From: Prosapia bicincta
Lineage: Eukaryota > Arthropoda > Insecta > Hemiptera > Cercopidae
NCBI GenBank assembly: GCA_036971475.1
Contig: JBAIZL010000002.1
Coordinates: 51,359,229-51,423,228, forward strand
DNA: 64,000 nucleotides
Direction of reading: 5' to 3'
The position numbers and the translations under genes were made by a program. Under the pieces are notes generated by a model. It searched no databases and was not told where the DNA came from. It saw only the letters and a list, made by a program, of their open reading frames with translations. Shown here one piece after another: positions 1-9,481 of this stretch (position 1 is the stretch's first letter; each line of letters opens with the position of its first letter).

Positions 1-754
1 ATACAACAATCGAATCGTACAATCCGCTCGTCTTCAGCAAAGTCCACATTTAGACTGACTTTAAAGAAATATTTAAAAAAACAATAATTGTTTACTTAAT
101 TAACCTCAAATTTAAATTTCCATTGAAACCCAAAATTTTAATTTTAAATGAAACAATGGTTTCTTATAACATATAATGGAGACTCTAGGATAAATCAAAA
201 AGTTAACCTTGATTAAAAAAAAATGTTAACCTTATTAAGTTCAATAGGTTTAAAAGTTGTCTATAATTTCAGAAAATAAAAATGCTCTACAATAGAAAAA
301 ATTAGCTCACTTCACCAGAGCTACACAGCGATATTGTTGACGAAAATGAACGTGACAAAATATAATTTTCATATAATTAATATTCATCTTTAATAAACGA
401 AAAAGAATATCCCCCAAAATATAGCAGGCTAATATCAATTGAATGATTAGGCTACATGAAATTCTTAATCTGAACAATCATATAGGGAATTGTCAATTCC
501 CTATATATATTATATTAACAATATTCTAAAATGGCAGATTAATGTAATAAATTGAAGACTTATTTGAAAGATTTAAGTTATTTTATAGTCACACAGGAAA
601 ATGTTGATATACGCAATAGTATGTCATTAATATTAGAACAATTCACACTCTCTTTATCATAAATAACTATTTCCAATAATTTAAATCAATCTTCGTTATT
701 TATTTAAAGGCACATTACTCTGAACAATTTTACCTTACATAACTCCAATTTTCA
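1..754. other. AT-rich intergenic DNA
   Basis: No open reading frame, RNA gene or recognised element is visible. The only structure is a near-perfect palindrome at 480-506, listed separately. Confidence 0.6.
480..506. repeat. 13-bp-arm perfect palindrome
   Basis: The arms at 480-492 and 494-506 are exact reverse complements around a single T at 493. The core reads TAGGGAATTG/CAATTCCCTA. No function is assigned; it could form a cruciform or be an RNA hairpin. Confidence 0.85.
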
Positions 755-764
755 TCGCATTACC
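755..764. repeat. Target-site duplication of LINE (left copy)
   Basis: TCGCATTACC matches 1595-1604 exactly and lies directly next to the poly(A) tail of the minus-strand LINE. Confidence 0.8.
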
Positions 765-1594
765 ATTTTTTTTTTTTTTTACTGAAACTCGGAGGGACCT
801 TATCGGTATAGAGCACTTAGCTGCAGCCTTTGTACTCTCTTCCCATCCCTACCACAGGACTAGCTTAGTGGATACCTACCTCTTTGCAGAAATCAAGTAC
901 CCACCTGATGCTAGATCTTCTGATATCCTCTGGTGTACATACCTGCCAGCCAAACCCCTTTCTCCTTGCAGCTCCCAAAGCAGGACACTCACAGAGTACG
1001 TGGATTGGGCTTTCCTCTTGGTCCTCGTCGCATCTATTGCATACAGGGGACCTAGATTTTCCAATTTTGTATTGGAACCTCCTCAGATTCCCATGGCCTG
1101 TAACCAGCTCTACATCAGCTCTGAGTTGATATCTACTTAAGGAGAGTAGTTCTTTGCCCCACAAATCTCCTTAGTAACCCCACAGTACCTTGGATTTGTT
1201 ACACCCCAAGGTCACATTCCATTCTTCCCTGCACAACCTGTCTATATGTGCCGTGATCCTCTTGCGCCCCTCCTGAGGCGGCATGCCCACTGCCCTCAGC
1301 AACGGTCCTTGGGTTATACACCCTTGTTTTGCTAAGGCGTCAGCTCTCTCATTCCCTATCCAGCCAGAATGTCCTGGAATCCAGGTTAGGTTGAGTGAAT
1401 TATACTTACTCAGCTCTGCTAGAGAAGCCATAGTCTCAGCCACCAACCTAGAGCTGGTACTAGCCTTACCTAAAGCCTTCAGAGCTGCCTGCCAGACCCT
1501 ATTATTTCCTCAGCATATAGTTTGATCGCAAGCACCTCCCCCTGGAAGACAGAGTTGTAGTCCTCCAGGCAATGACAAAATCTGTCTTGGTGTC
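765..1594 (-). mobile_element. 5'-truncated non-LTR retrotransposon (LINE) tail
   Basis: This minus-strand insertion keeps only the 3' end of a LINE ORF2, a short 3' UTR and a 15-base poly(A) tail, seen as T's at 766-780. The 10-bp sequence TCGCATTACC occurs on both sides (755-764 and 1595-1604) and is taken as the target-site duplication. Poly(A), 5' truncation and a short duplication are the hallmarks of target-primed reverse transcription. The coding part is an RNase H domain followed by a C-terminal cysteine/histidine motif, as in RNase H-bearing I/Jockey-superfamily elements. Clade assignment is not possible from this fragment. Confidence 0.85.
865..1590 (-). pseudogene. LINE ORF2 C-terminus: RNase H plus CCHC-like tail (broken)
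   Basis: Read on the minus strand, an RNase H-like segment begins near 1575 with QGEVLAIKLYAEE, which carries the usual glutamate. A frameshift near 1485-1500 follows, then a segment with LTWIPGHSGWIGNERADALAKQ, the typical last RNase H motif with its aspartate. The expected S-D-S aspartate block before QAALKAL reads RVW instead, so one catalytic residue is lost. A further break near 1160-1175 leads to the last segment (865-1164). This has CNRCDEDQEESPIHVLCEC, a C-x2-C...H-x4-C motif found at the end of many LINE ORF2 proteins. The endonuclease and reverse transcriptase are absent because of 5' truncation. The protein is not functional. Confidence 0.8.
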
Positions 1595-1604
1595 TCGCAT
1601 TACC
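1595..1604. repeat. Target-site duplication of LINE (right copy)
   Basis: Exact match of 755-764 at the 5'-truncated end of the LINE. Confidence 0.8.
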
Positions 1605-2860
1605 CTTACTAAAACTTCAATATTTACTAGATAAAACATATGAAACTATAAAAAGAATTAAATCGACCAATGATAATAATCATATGAATTATCAGATTTT
1701 AAAAACTGCGATAATGATTCATACAGCCTATATAACTTTCCAAAGATAGGAATGTTTTTATTAGGTATGTTTATACACGCAGAGTTTATTGTTAAATATA
1801 ATCGGTTGACTTGCAAGTCAGGTACAATTATTTATTTAAACAATAATAATTACGGAGAGTGGAATGAGTTGAATAACAAACCTATTGGGATTGAGGATCT
1901 TACATCTACTTCTCAGGACGCACATTCAAGCTATCTTCAGGATATCGCTAGTACACATTTACAAAGCTGCTATGAATTAATGAAAACGTATGTGCGTTGT
2001 TTTCATTAATATACTAAGGTTATGTCACGGCGCTTTTTTTAATAGAGTCTAGGAGAAATAAGATCTGAAGGCGAAAACGCATCCGTTATTGAAACGGTTG
2101 CCTGTATAAATAAATAATTGTACTTGGCTCGCAAGTTAACCGTTTTTATCTAACAAGAATGCTTGTAGTTTACTAGATGTAGATAACTAAACTATTTTAC
2201 ATGATTTGATATTTCTTTAAACGGTTACTAGCTCCAAAATCTCTACCCGCTTTCAATTTTGTAGAACACTATCCAGATTTCTTCAGACTATGTCTGAAGT
2301 CAGGACACATTACTAAAAGTTTTAAAAACTGAAAACATCCCTCTTCGATATACGTTCTGTAAAAGGTTTTTACACTTAGTCTATTAGCATTTAAAAGTAT
2401 ATACTCGCTATAAATAAGATGATAAAACTCATTGAAAATACAAGCAGAACAATCTTAATGATCCACATCCTGCACATGCGGTATCACTAGCTTCCGTTTT
2501 GTTGTTATAAGTTATATAATACATTTATTTTATTTGATATTATTTTTGTCCTAAGCATTTATGTAGTTTAAGATTTCATATGGACTGTGAGAGTTTGTAT
2601 AAAGTTTATAAAACTCCCATTTTTTCTTTCAAAACAATACAAAGCGTTTCTACATTTTTTATACATTTTTTCAAATATACTATTTTTATTCTTCTGTTTT
2701 CCGTTTCACACTCAATGTTTTATGTAAAATGAAAAAAATCGTTTTATTAATAAAAATATATACATCTGATGCAACTGTAATTTTATTGTGGAATTAATTG
2801 TACATAATTTTTTTAAAAATAAACTGTTTCATTTTTCATCCGTTTACTTGGAAGAAAAAA
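1605..2860. other. AT-rich intergenic DNA
   Basis: There is one 85-codon open frame (1752-2009, plus) with no recognisable domain and host-like AT-rich composition. I do not call it a gene. Nothing else is supported. Confidence 0.5.
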
Positions 2861-3722
2861 ACTATTTCTCAACAAATAGTCAGTGAATAGTGAAATAGTT
2901 CAGTCCCTGGGTTTCGGTTTAATGAATTGGTTAGTGAATAATCAATGCACTGACCATCAGATATATCAGGAATGCAGAAATATCAGAAAAATGTGTTTTT
3001 GACAAGTAAATTAAACAAATTATTATGAAATTTTATGTTATATTTAGTGATGTAAAGAATGGATACAGTTTATTTAGCAAAAATAATCCCTTAAAACCAA
3101 TAGTTGTTAATTAAATATTATGAAAAAGTAATAACTGTTGAAACAAGCTTATTAGATTCTTATGACTTTTGACATTTAACAGTTTTAATATTGCATTTTT
3201 TTAAAATTTTACTGTCAATCCCGACACTTTAATTGATTAAATAGCGTGATTAAAGTAATTTATTATAAGCATTTGTTTATTTAGGAACTGATGCAGCTTA
3301 TATTGAAAATTTTAAAAATTTAAACCAAATAAAAACAATATTGTTTTTGAAATGTATTTAATACAAAGCTTTTTTAATTATATTTTGTATACAAATAAAT
3401 TTCAAGAGTTATAATGAATAAATAAATTAAAAAATCAACAAGTTATTATAAATTTTAATAAATATATGAAATACTATCTTCGTAATTTAATTAATATTAA
3501 TATTAAGTTATTGTTATATTGTAAGTTATATTGTTAAGTAAGTTATTATTATATTGTAAGTTACATTGTTAAGTAAGTTATTGTTATATTGTAAGTTATA
3601 TTGTTAAGTGAGTTATTATTATATTGTAAGTTATATTGCTAAGTAAGTTATTGTTATATTGTAAGTTATGTTGTTAAGTAAGTTATTAAGTTAATATTAA
3701 GTAATATTTTATTAATATTAAG
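2861..3722 (+). repeat. Unclassified dispersed repeat, copy A (with 35-bp minisatellite)
   Basis: This roughly 860-bp block is closely matched by 6303-7060 and, in its first ~350 bp, by 7065-7419, all in the same orientation. It begins with nested short inverted repeats (ACTATTTC at 2861, AAATAGT at 2874, GAAATAGT at 2892). It continues through a shared segment containing GGTTTCGGTTTAAT and ends in a 35-bp tandem repeat. There is no coding capacity and no long terminal inverted repeats. It could be a non-autonomous DNA element or a satellite-like dispersed repeat; the family is unknown to me. Confidence 0.8.
3504..3694 (+). repeat. 35-bp minisatellite, about 5 copies, dimeric pattern
   Basis: Units start near 3504, 3535, 3570, 3605 and 3640 with a 35-bp period; the first unit is shorter. 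Successive units alternate TTGTTATATT and TTATTATATT at the same place, so the true higher-order unit looks like a 70-bp dimer. Repeat copy B carries only about one and a half units. Confidence 0.85.
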
Positions 3723-5180
3723 TTTTACTTTGTAAGCTCTGTAGTATCAAGGAAATATAATAAATGATGACGACACCTGTATAATAGACGAAAGCACAAA
3801 GAGGAATCGAAATAGCTTAAATGTTTCTCTTCCAATCTTTTATTGAGGCATTTTGTAAATATAAATTTGTCTTATACGTTTTGTTATGTAAACGCAAAAG
3901 AACAAAATAACAGGGATTGCAATTTAAACACTCATGCATACGCAGTCAAGCCCATGTAATCTTGAATATATAAGGCAAGGACGTTTTATTCATGTTGCGT
4001 CTTTTGAATAGGAATACGCCATTATTGGCTCTACAGATCTGTTTTTGTTTACAGCCTATATTTAGAATTATTGTAGATTATTTTCCACTTTCGGTATTTT
4101 TGGTTTTTTTATTTTTATTCTTCAAACACAATATAAATACAGGCAAGGAACATGATATAGGCGCTAAACCCGTTGTTACGTGTAATATTCATGTACTGAA
4201 TGATAATGTTATTTTCGTGAAAATTCACTATTTTATTTATAAGCACAGAGAAAACTGTTCTGATAATTATTTTAGTACAAATCAGGAACATGTTTTTACA
4301 GTAAACTCATGGAATTTTGTTCTTTTAAATTTTCACTGTGAAACATCTAGGAATTATATCTTTCAATTGTTCAATATTGTTGCTCTTTAAATTAAATAAT
4401 GTTCCAAATCGTGATGCTTCGGAACATATAATAAAATTGCTTAAAATAAACCCACAACCCTTCCACAATAGGACTTGTGCTGTTTATTTTACTACGGATA
4501 AAGTTCGTTACAATACTCCACGTTGTGTAAAGAAATAGTTCCCGTGATTCGAGTTGACCACAAAGTAATGCATCGTGGTAAAGTGTATTGGGAGACGTAA
4601 GTCCTGCAGGATCACTCAGTAGGGAACAGCCGAACTGACAGCATATGCTCCTGTATTTACGATACCGAAGCTATTTAGGAGTTATTGTGCATTTAAGTAT
4701 TACAATATAACTAATCAAGACAGTAAGCGTGAAATATCATGCTTAAATCAGCTTGCGTAATCTAGAAGTAATATGCCTAACTCCTCAACTAAAAGAACTA
4801 ATGCTTTGTAGATTAACGCTCAACAGCTGTTGTTATCCCATATATATGTTGAATAATTATTTTTCTAAGTTAATCAAACCTTAATTTTATGAAAAAAATC
4901 TTTTAGAAAAAACTCAATATAAAACAACTTTTAAAATAGTACAACTATCTCGTACAAAATACGGTATAGGCTATATAAATAGCCTGATCTATTAGGTAGA
5001 TATATTTATATATCAAGTTTTAATTTGATTTCTTATTTGTATATTTAACTAGTAAAACCATTACACAGAAGAATTATAAATGCACTAATTGCAAGAAGTA
5101 GTTATAGTAACTGAGTAGTTTTTTCATTAAAAACAAAGTTAAAATTAAGCAATATTACACACACACACACACACACACAC

Positions 5181-5242
<62 letters not shown>

Positions 5243-5404
5243 TTTATTATTCTCTTCAACTTAATAAACGTTTAAATTAAATTTGTTCCTGCATAAAATA
5301 GAACCATCTTTATACCAGGCAAAGAAAAAGTTTAATTTGCGTTTTATATAATTGTTGCTGTTTTTCTTGAATAATAATTCCATTTTATCGTAAATTTTGT
5401 AGTG
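3723..5404. other. AT-rich DNA with microsatellite; no supported gene
   Basis: An open frame of 132 codons (3992-4390, plus) is very AT-rich. It has a hydrophobic stretch but no motif I recognise, so I do not annotate it as a gene. Slightly GC-richer DNA at 4550-4680 has no long frame. Confidence 0.45.
5157..5240. repeat. (AC)n-(AT)n compound microsatellite
   Basis: An uninterrupted AC tract passes through GTGT into a long AT tract. Confidence 0.95.
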
Positions 5405-5480
5405 TAAGTTTTAGTTTAGTACTTCGTCTCCTGTGTGTACCAAATACTGACACAGATTTGGCTTAATTTGAGGGATACCC

Positions 5481-6305
5481 ATGCCCTGTATGTACAATAT
5501 TTGGACACGTACCAATGCGAAAGAAAATTCTATAATTGGTAACTGGAAAGATGTTGACAGAGAAGAAATTAAAAAATTTCTAAGATTTCTATTAAGGTTG
5601 GGCTTAGATAATATGCCAAAATTGAAATGCTGTTGGTCCCGTTTGGTTCTGTATAGAAATGATTTTGGAAACATTTGTAATTTTCCGAGAGATAGATTTA
5701 TTCTTTTCGAATAATGAACTGTGTACTGATGGTGATAGGTTATTCAAAATAACTTCATTTGTTGATACACTGAATAAATTATTTTTGAAGCATTCTTGCT
5801 GGTAAAATAGTGGGCATTGACGAGTCAATGGTGCCATTTAGGGAATGCACTATAATTACATATAAACAAAAGTACTCAAATATGAGTTGAAGATATCCAA
5901 ATTATGAACCACGGGGGGTACACTCGTGACATTTTTTTTGTGGTAAAGAAGTAGAGCACAAGGTTGACAAATGACCGAGAGCGTAATCATGACACTGACG
6001 GAACCATATTTGGATTCAAGTAGAGAATTATTCTCTGACAACTTTTACACATTAGACGGGTTAGCTCCGAGACTGAAATACCGGAAACACATTTTACTGG
6101 AACCCTTCCCAAAAATAGGAAACACGTGACAAAATCTTAAGCCAACAAGCAATTCAAAAGAGGGCAAATGTTCACTGTAAAATATGACTCTAATTATAGT
6201 AAAATGGAAGGACAAATGGGATGTTAACTTTTAATGAGTCAATCAGTTCTAGAAATGTTACTAGTAACAAATAAGCGCGGATATGATATACAGAAGCCGT
6301 CAACT
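5481..6305 (+). pseudogene. piggyBac-family transposase relic, N-terminal and core part
   Basis: The first segment (5481-5714) has the TN-x-A, W-x-DV-x-x-EEI-x-x-FL pattern and then Y-x-N, RDR-F that open the DDE_Tnp_1_7 (piggyBac) domain. Further motifs follow in shifted frames. IDESMVPFR near 5816 carries the first catalytic aspartate (5819-5821). EPYLDSSRELFSDNFYT near 6003 carries the second (6037-6039). NKRGYDIQKPSTI ends near 6305, where a foreign repeat begins. Several stops (for example after 5711 and near 5887) and frameshifts break it. The matching C-terminal part resumes at about 7420. The piggyBac family moves DNA by cut-and-paste at TTAA sites; this copy is dead. I did not identify its terminal inverted repeats. 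Confidence 0.85.
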
Positions 6306-7060
6306 ATTTCATACTATAGTCAGTGAACTATTATTTAGTTCCATAGTTTCGGTTTAATCAATTGGTTAGTGAATAATCAATGCACTGACCATCAGATATA
6401 TCAGAAATGCAGAAATATCAGAAAAATGTGTTTTTGACAAGTAAATTAAAAACATTATTATGAAATTGTATGTTATATTTAGTGATGTAAAGAATGGATA
6501 CAGTTTATTTATCCCTTAAAACCAATAGTTGTTAATTAAATATTATGAAAAAGTAGTAACTGTTGAAACAAGCTTATTACATTCTTATTACTTTTGACAT
6601 TTAAAAATTTTAACATTTCATTTTTTAAAAATTTGAGTGTCAATCCCGACACTTTAATTGATTAAATAGCGTGATTAAAGTAATTTATTATAAGCATTTG
6701 TTTATTTAGGAACTGATGCAGCTTATATTAAAATTTTTAAAAATTTAAACCAAATAAAAATAATATTGTTTTTGACATGTATTTCATATAAAGATTTTTT
6801 AATTATATTTTGTACACAAATAAATTTCAAGAGTCGACTATAATGAATAAATAAATTAAAAAATCAACAAGTTATTATAAATTTTAATAAATATATGAAA
6901 TACTATCTTCGTAATTTAATTAATATTAATATTAAGTTATAGTAAGTTAATATTTTTAAGTAAGTTATTGTTATATTGTAAGTTATATTGTTAAGTAAGT
7001 TATTAAGTTAATATTAAGTAATATTTTATTAATATTAATTATATTCATTAATAATGAATT
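6303..7060 (+). repeat. Unclassified dispersed repeat, copy B (inside piggyBac relic)
   Basis: It matches copy A (2861-3722) almost end to end but has only one to two units of the 35-bp tandem tail. It begins directly after the KPSTI codons of the piggyBac transposase, so it interrupts that gene. Confidence 0.8.
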
Positions 7061-7064
7061 ATTA

Positions 7065-7419
7065 TTCAGTCCCTGGGTTTCGGTTTAATCAATTGGTTAG
7101 TGAATAATCAATGCACTGACCATCAGATATATCAGAAATGCAGAAATATCAGATAAATGTGTTTTTTGAGAAGTAAATTAATAAATTATTATGAAATGTT
7201 ACGTTATATTCAGTGATGTAAAGAATGGATACAGTCTTTTTAGCAAAAAATAATCCCTTAAAACTAATAGTTGTTTAAGTAATAGTTGTTTTAACTAAAA
7301 AAATAACTGTTGAAACAAGGTTATTACATTCTTACGACATTTGACATTTAAAATTTTAATAATCCATTTAAAAAAAATTTTAGTGTCAATCCCGATACTT
7401 CAATTGATTAAATATTTCA
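7065..7419 (+). repeat. Unclassified dispersed repeat, copy C (3'-truncated)
   Basis: It starts with CAGTCCCTGGGTTTCGG as in copy A and follows copies A and B for about 350 bp. It stops at about 7412-7419, where piggyBac C-terminal coding resumes. Copies B and C are therefore a direct tandem pair. Confidence 0.8.
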
Positions 7420-7858
7420 GTTTTTATTCCTATTTTAATCAGAGCAAACCTTTCGTAGATGTGTCAGACGAGATGTGCTCATACAATTCTTCTCTTCCAC
7501 GCAGCGCCAAATGGTACCAAAGTACAGCTTTTGGGTTACTTTTGAACAATAGAATTATAAATGCAAATATTCTGTTCTATTTAACAACTGGCAAAAGAAT
7601 AGAGATTACTGCATGAGAGGATATTTTGTCAGCGGCTTATGTCACAATGAACAAATTCCCAAGCCAATCAATAATAGACATGAACTTGTAGAAGGAAAAC
7701 GAGGAAGATGTACTAAATGCTATAAGAAAATGTCAGAGAGGCTTGGCAGAAACAATGTCATACAAAATGCAACGCAGTTTAACCAGTTGTCTTGGATGTC
7801 CAGAGAGCAAGTAAGTGTGTTCCAATTCTCAAATCACTCAGTTACTCTAAAAAAGTGA
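7420..7858 (+). pseudogene. piggyBac-family transposase relic, C-terminal part
   Basis: The frame through 7616 reads SKPFVDVSDEM followed by SAKWYQSTAFGLLL and NANILFYLTTGKR. This corresponds to the VD-x-SDQM...KWY...F-x-LL...N-x-x-IL-Y segment that holds the third catalytic aspartate of piggyBac. A stop at 7614-7616 breaks it. The segment from 7613 has H-x-LVEGKRGRCTKCYKK, the start of the cysteine-rich C-terminal finger of this family; it runs into a stop at 7858 before the finger is complete. It belongs to the same ancestral gene as 5481-6305. Confidence 0.8.
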
Positions 7859-8829
7859 ATAAACAAGATTGATTTATCAAGATAAAATTTAATATATAGA
7901 TTATTATGTTTTTTGTTAGATTGCAATAGGATTTTATGTTTTTTATTAGATTGGGTTAGGTTAGTATGTTTTGTATTAGATTAGTAATATACAGTAGGTA
8001 TGGTGGAAGGAGAAACACAGTGGGGACAGTGAAAGTAAAATGAAAAACATAAAACTAAATAAAAATTAGAGTTTCCAAAGAAGAAATTCCAAACTTTAAA
8101 TCATTTAGATAAGTACTATAGAACTAGTACTATTACTTATATATGTTTGGTGAATGGCTCTCCATGAAAAGTGAATTTATGTGTTGCTTGTTTCCCTTTT
8201 AGCCCTTAATAAGTGTGTCCAGATTTGGTATACACAGAACGTAGCCACTTGAAAAATAATTGCGGTCTTCTACAGCGTATGAGTACCAAACCTGGACACG
8301 GTCAAAATTGAGTTATTTTCATGTTGAAATAATTTGGTACTTTATCAGAGTAATTTTAAAACACATTTAAATTATAAATTTCGAAGAAAAACTCCAGGCC
8401 AAATTTTGAAAGTCTTCAAAAAACGGCCAGGAACCAAAGTGTTAATAATTTAGGTTACAATATTTTTTTATGTCTCGTTCCTTTTATCTAACAAATATAA
8501 GAAATGATATATTGTAATGAGATTCTGATATTGATAGAAACATATTGATATAATTATGTAATTTTAATTATAATGCAGTCGATTAGGTCTTTGTCTTCAA
8601 AATATTTCGCCAAATGTACATTTCTCGTGTTTCCTATAAGTTATAATTTAAATTTTGTTTTGAAAAGTATCTGTGGGCTCAGTTGTAAATGGGATTTATT
8701 ATAAAATGCAATGCTCTGTAATATATGCAAATGTGTAACCATTTGCGCGATAGTAACCTCGTTTGAGTTAACGTTATGTGCACCCGATTTTTCAAGCTCT
8801 CTTCAAGCATCATAATTTAAACTCTGGTT

Positions 8830-9010
8830 TTGGAAGGAGGGAAAAATCAGGCCAACTGAATATATAGAGTGTGAAATTCAAGCTCTGCTATTTACTCTAT
8901 GGTGATTTCACGTTTTGCAATCAGCTTGCTTAAGCTACGCAATTTTATTACCTTGAGACATTTTCCATCTTGTGTAGAATATCTGGGACATTCTACCTAT
9001 TAATAATTTC
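8830..9010 (+). repeat. Dispersed repeat, copy 1 (related to 28395-28560)
   Basis: Shared landmarks in the same order are a GAAAA(A)TCAGG block, ATAGAGTRTGAAAT, TGCAATCARCT and TACCTTGAGAC. Similarity is patchy, implying an old repeat. The family was not identified. Confidence 0.55.
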
Positions 9011-9454
9011 TCAATTTATCTTTCCATATAAATATATAATAACTATGATTACTCTTATGCTGTTATTGTCCTTTATTTTTTCTTTATTTGAAGAAAATTA
9101 GTTTAATTTCAAAATGCAATTCAAAGTCTTGAAATTTTCAATGAAACTCGAAAAGAAATTTAAATTTTTAAATACACTTCTACACTTACGAAGTAGTTAT
9201 TTTCAGAATTAAAATAATTAAAATTGTGTTGGAGTATAGTTGTGATTTTGATTATATCCTAGTAAAAACATAGCTCAAGTGTTTTCATTACAAAAGTGTT
9301 TATAAAAATTGAAAACTGATATATTAGTACAAAATAGTTACTTAGATGAAAGTCAAAGAAAAGATAAATTACAATAGATAAGAGATTTATAAATCTCGTA
9401 CAATAAATTGAAATTTCGTCAAATTATTACTTACGCCTGTAAAGAAAACTGATT

Positions 9455-9481
9455 TAATAATAATAATAATAATAATAATAA
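9455..9481. repeat. (AAT)n microsatellite
   Basis: About nine uninterrupted trinucleotide units. Confidence 0.95.

Noticed and set aside
3504..3694. The 35-bp repeats as a CRISPR-like array.
   Set aside because: The units are contiguous without unique spacers and the context is eukaryotic; it is a minisatellite.
3992..4390. A 132-codon open frame with a hydrophobic stretch as a novel gene.
   Set aside because: It is extremely AT-rich, has no recognisable motif, and no splice or promoter support. Length alone is not convincing.
5265..5335. Another Penelope-like 3' end (AAACGTTTATTAA and AGATGGTTCTATTTTATG on the minus strand).
   Set aside because: Only a loose resemblance, with no hammerhead core or coding sequence to support it.
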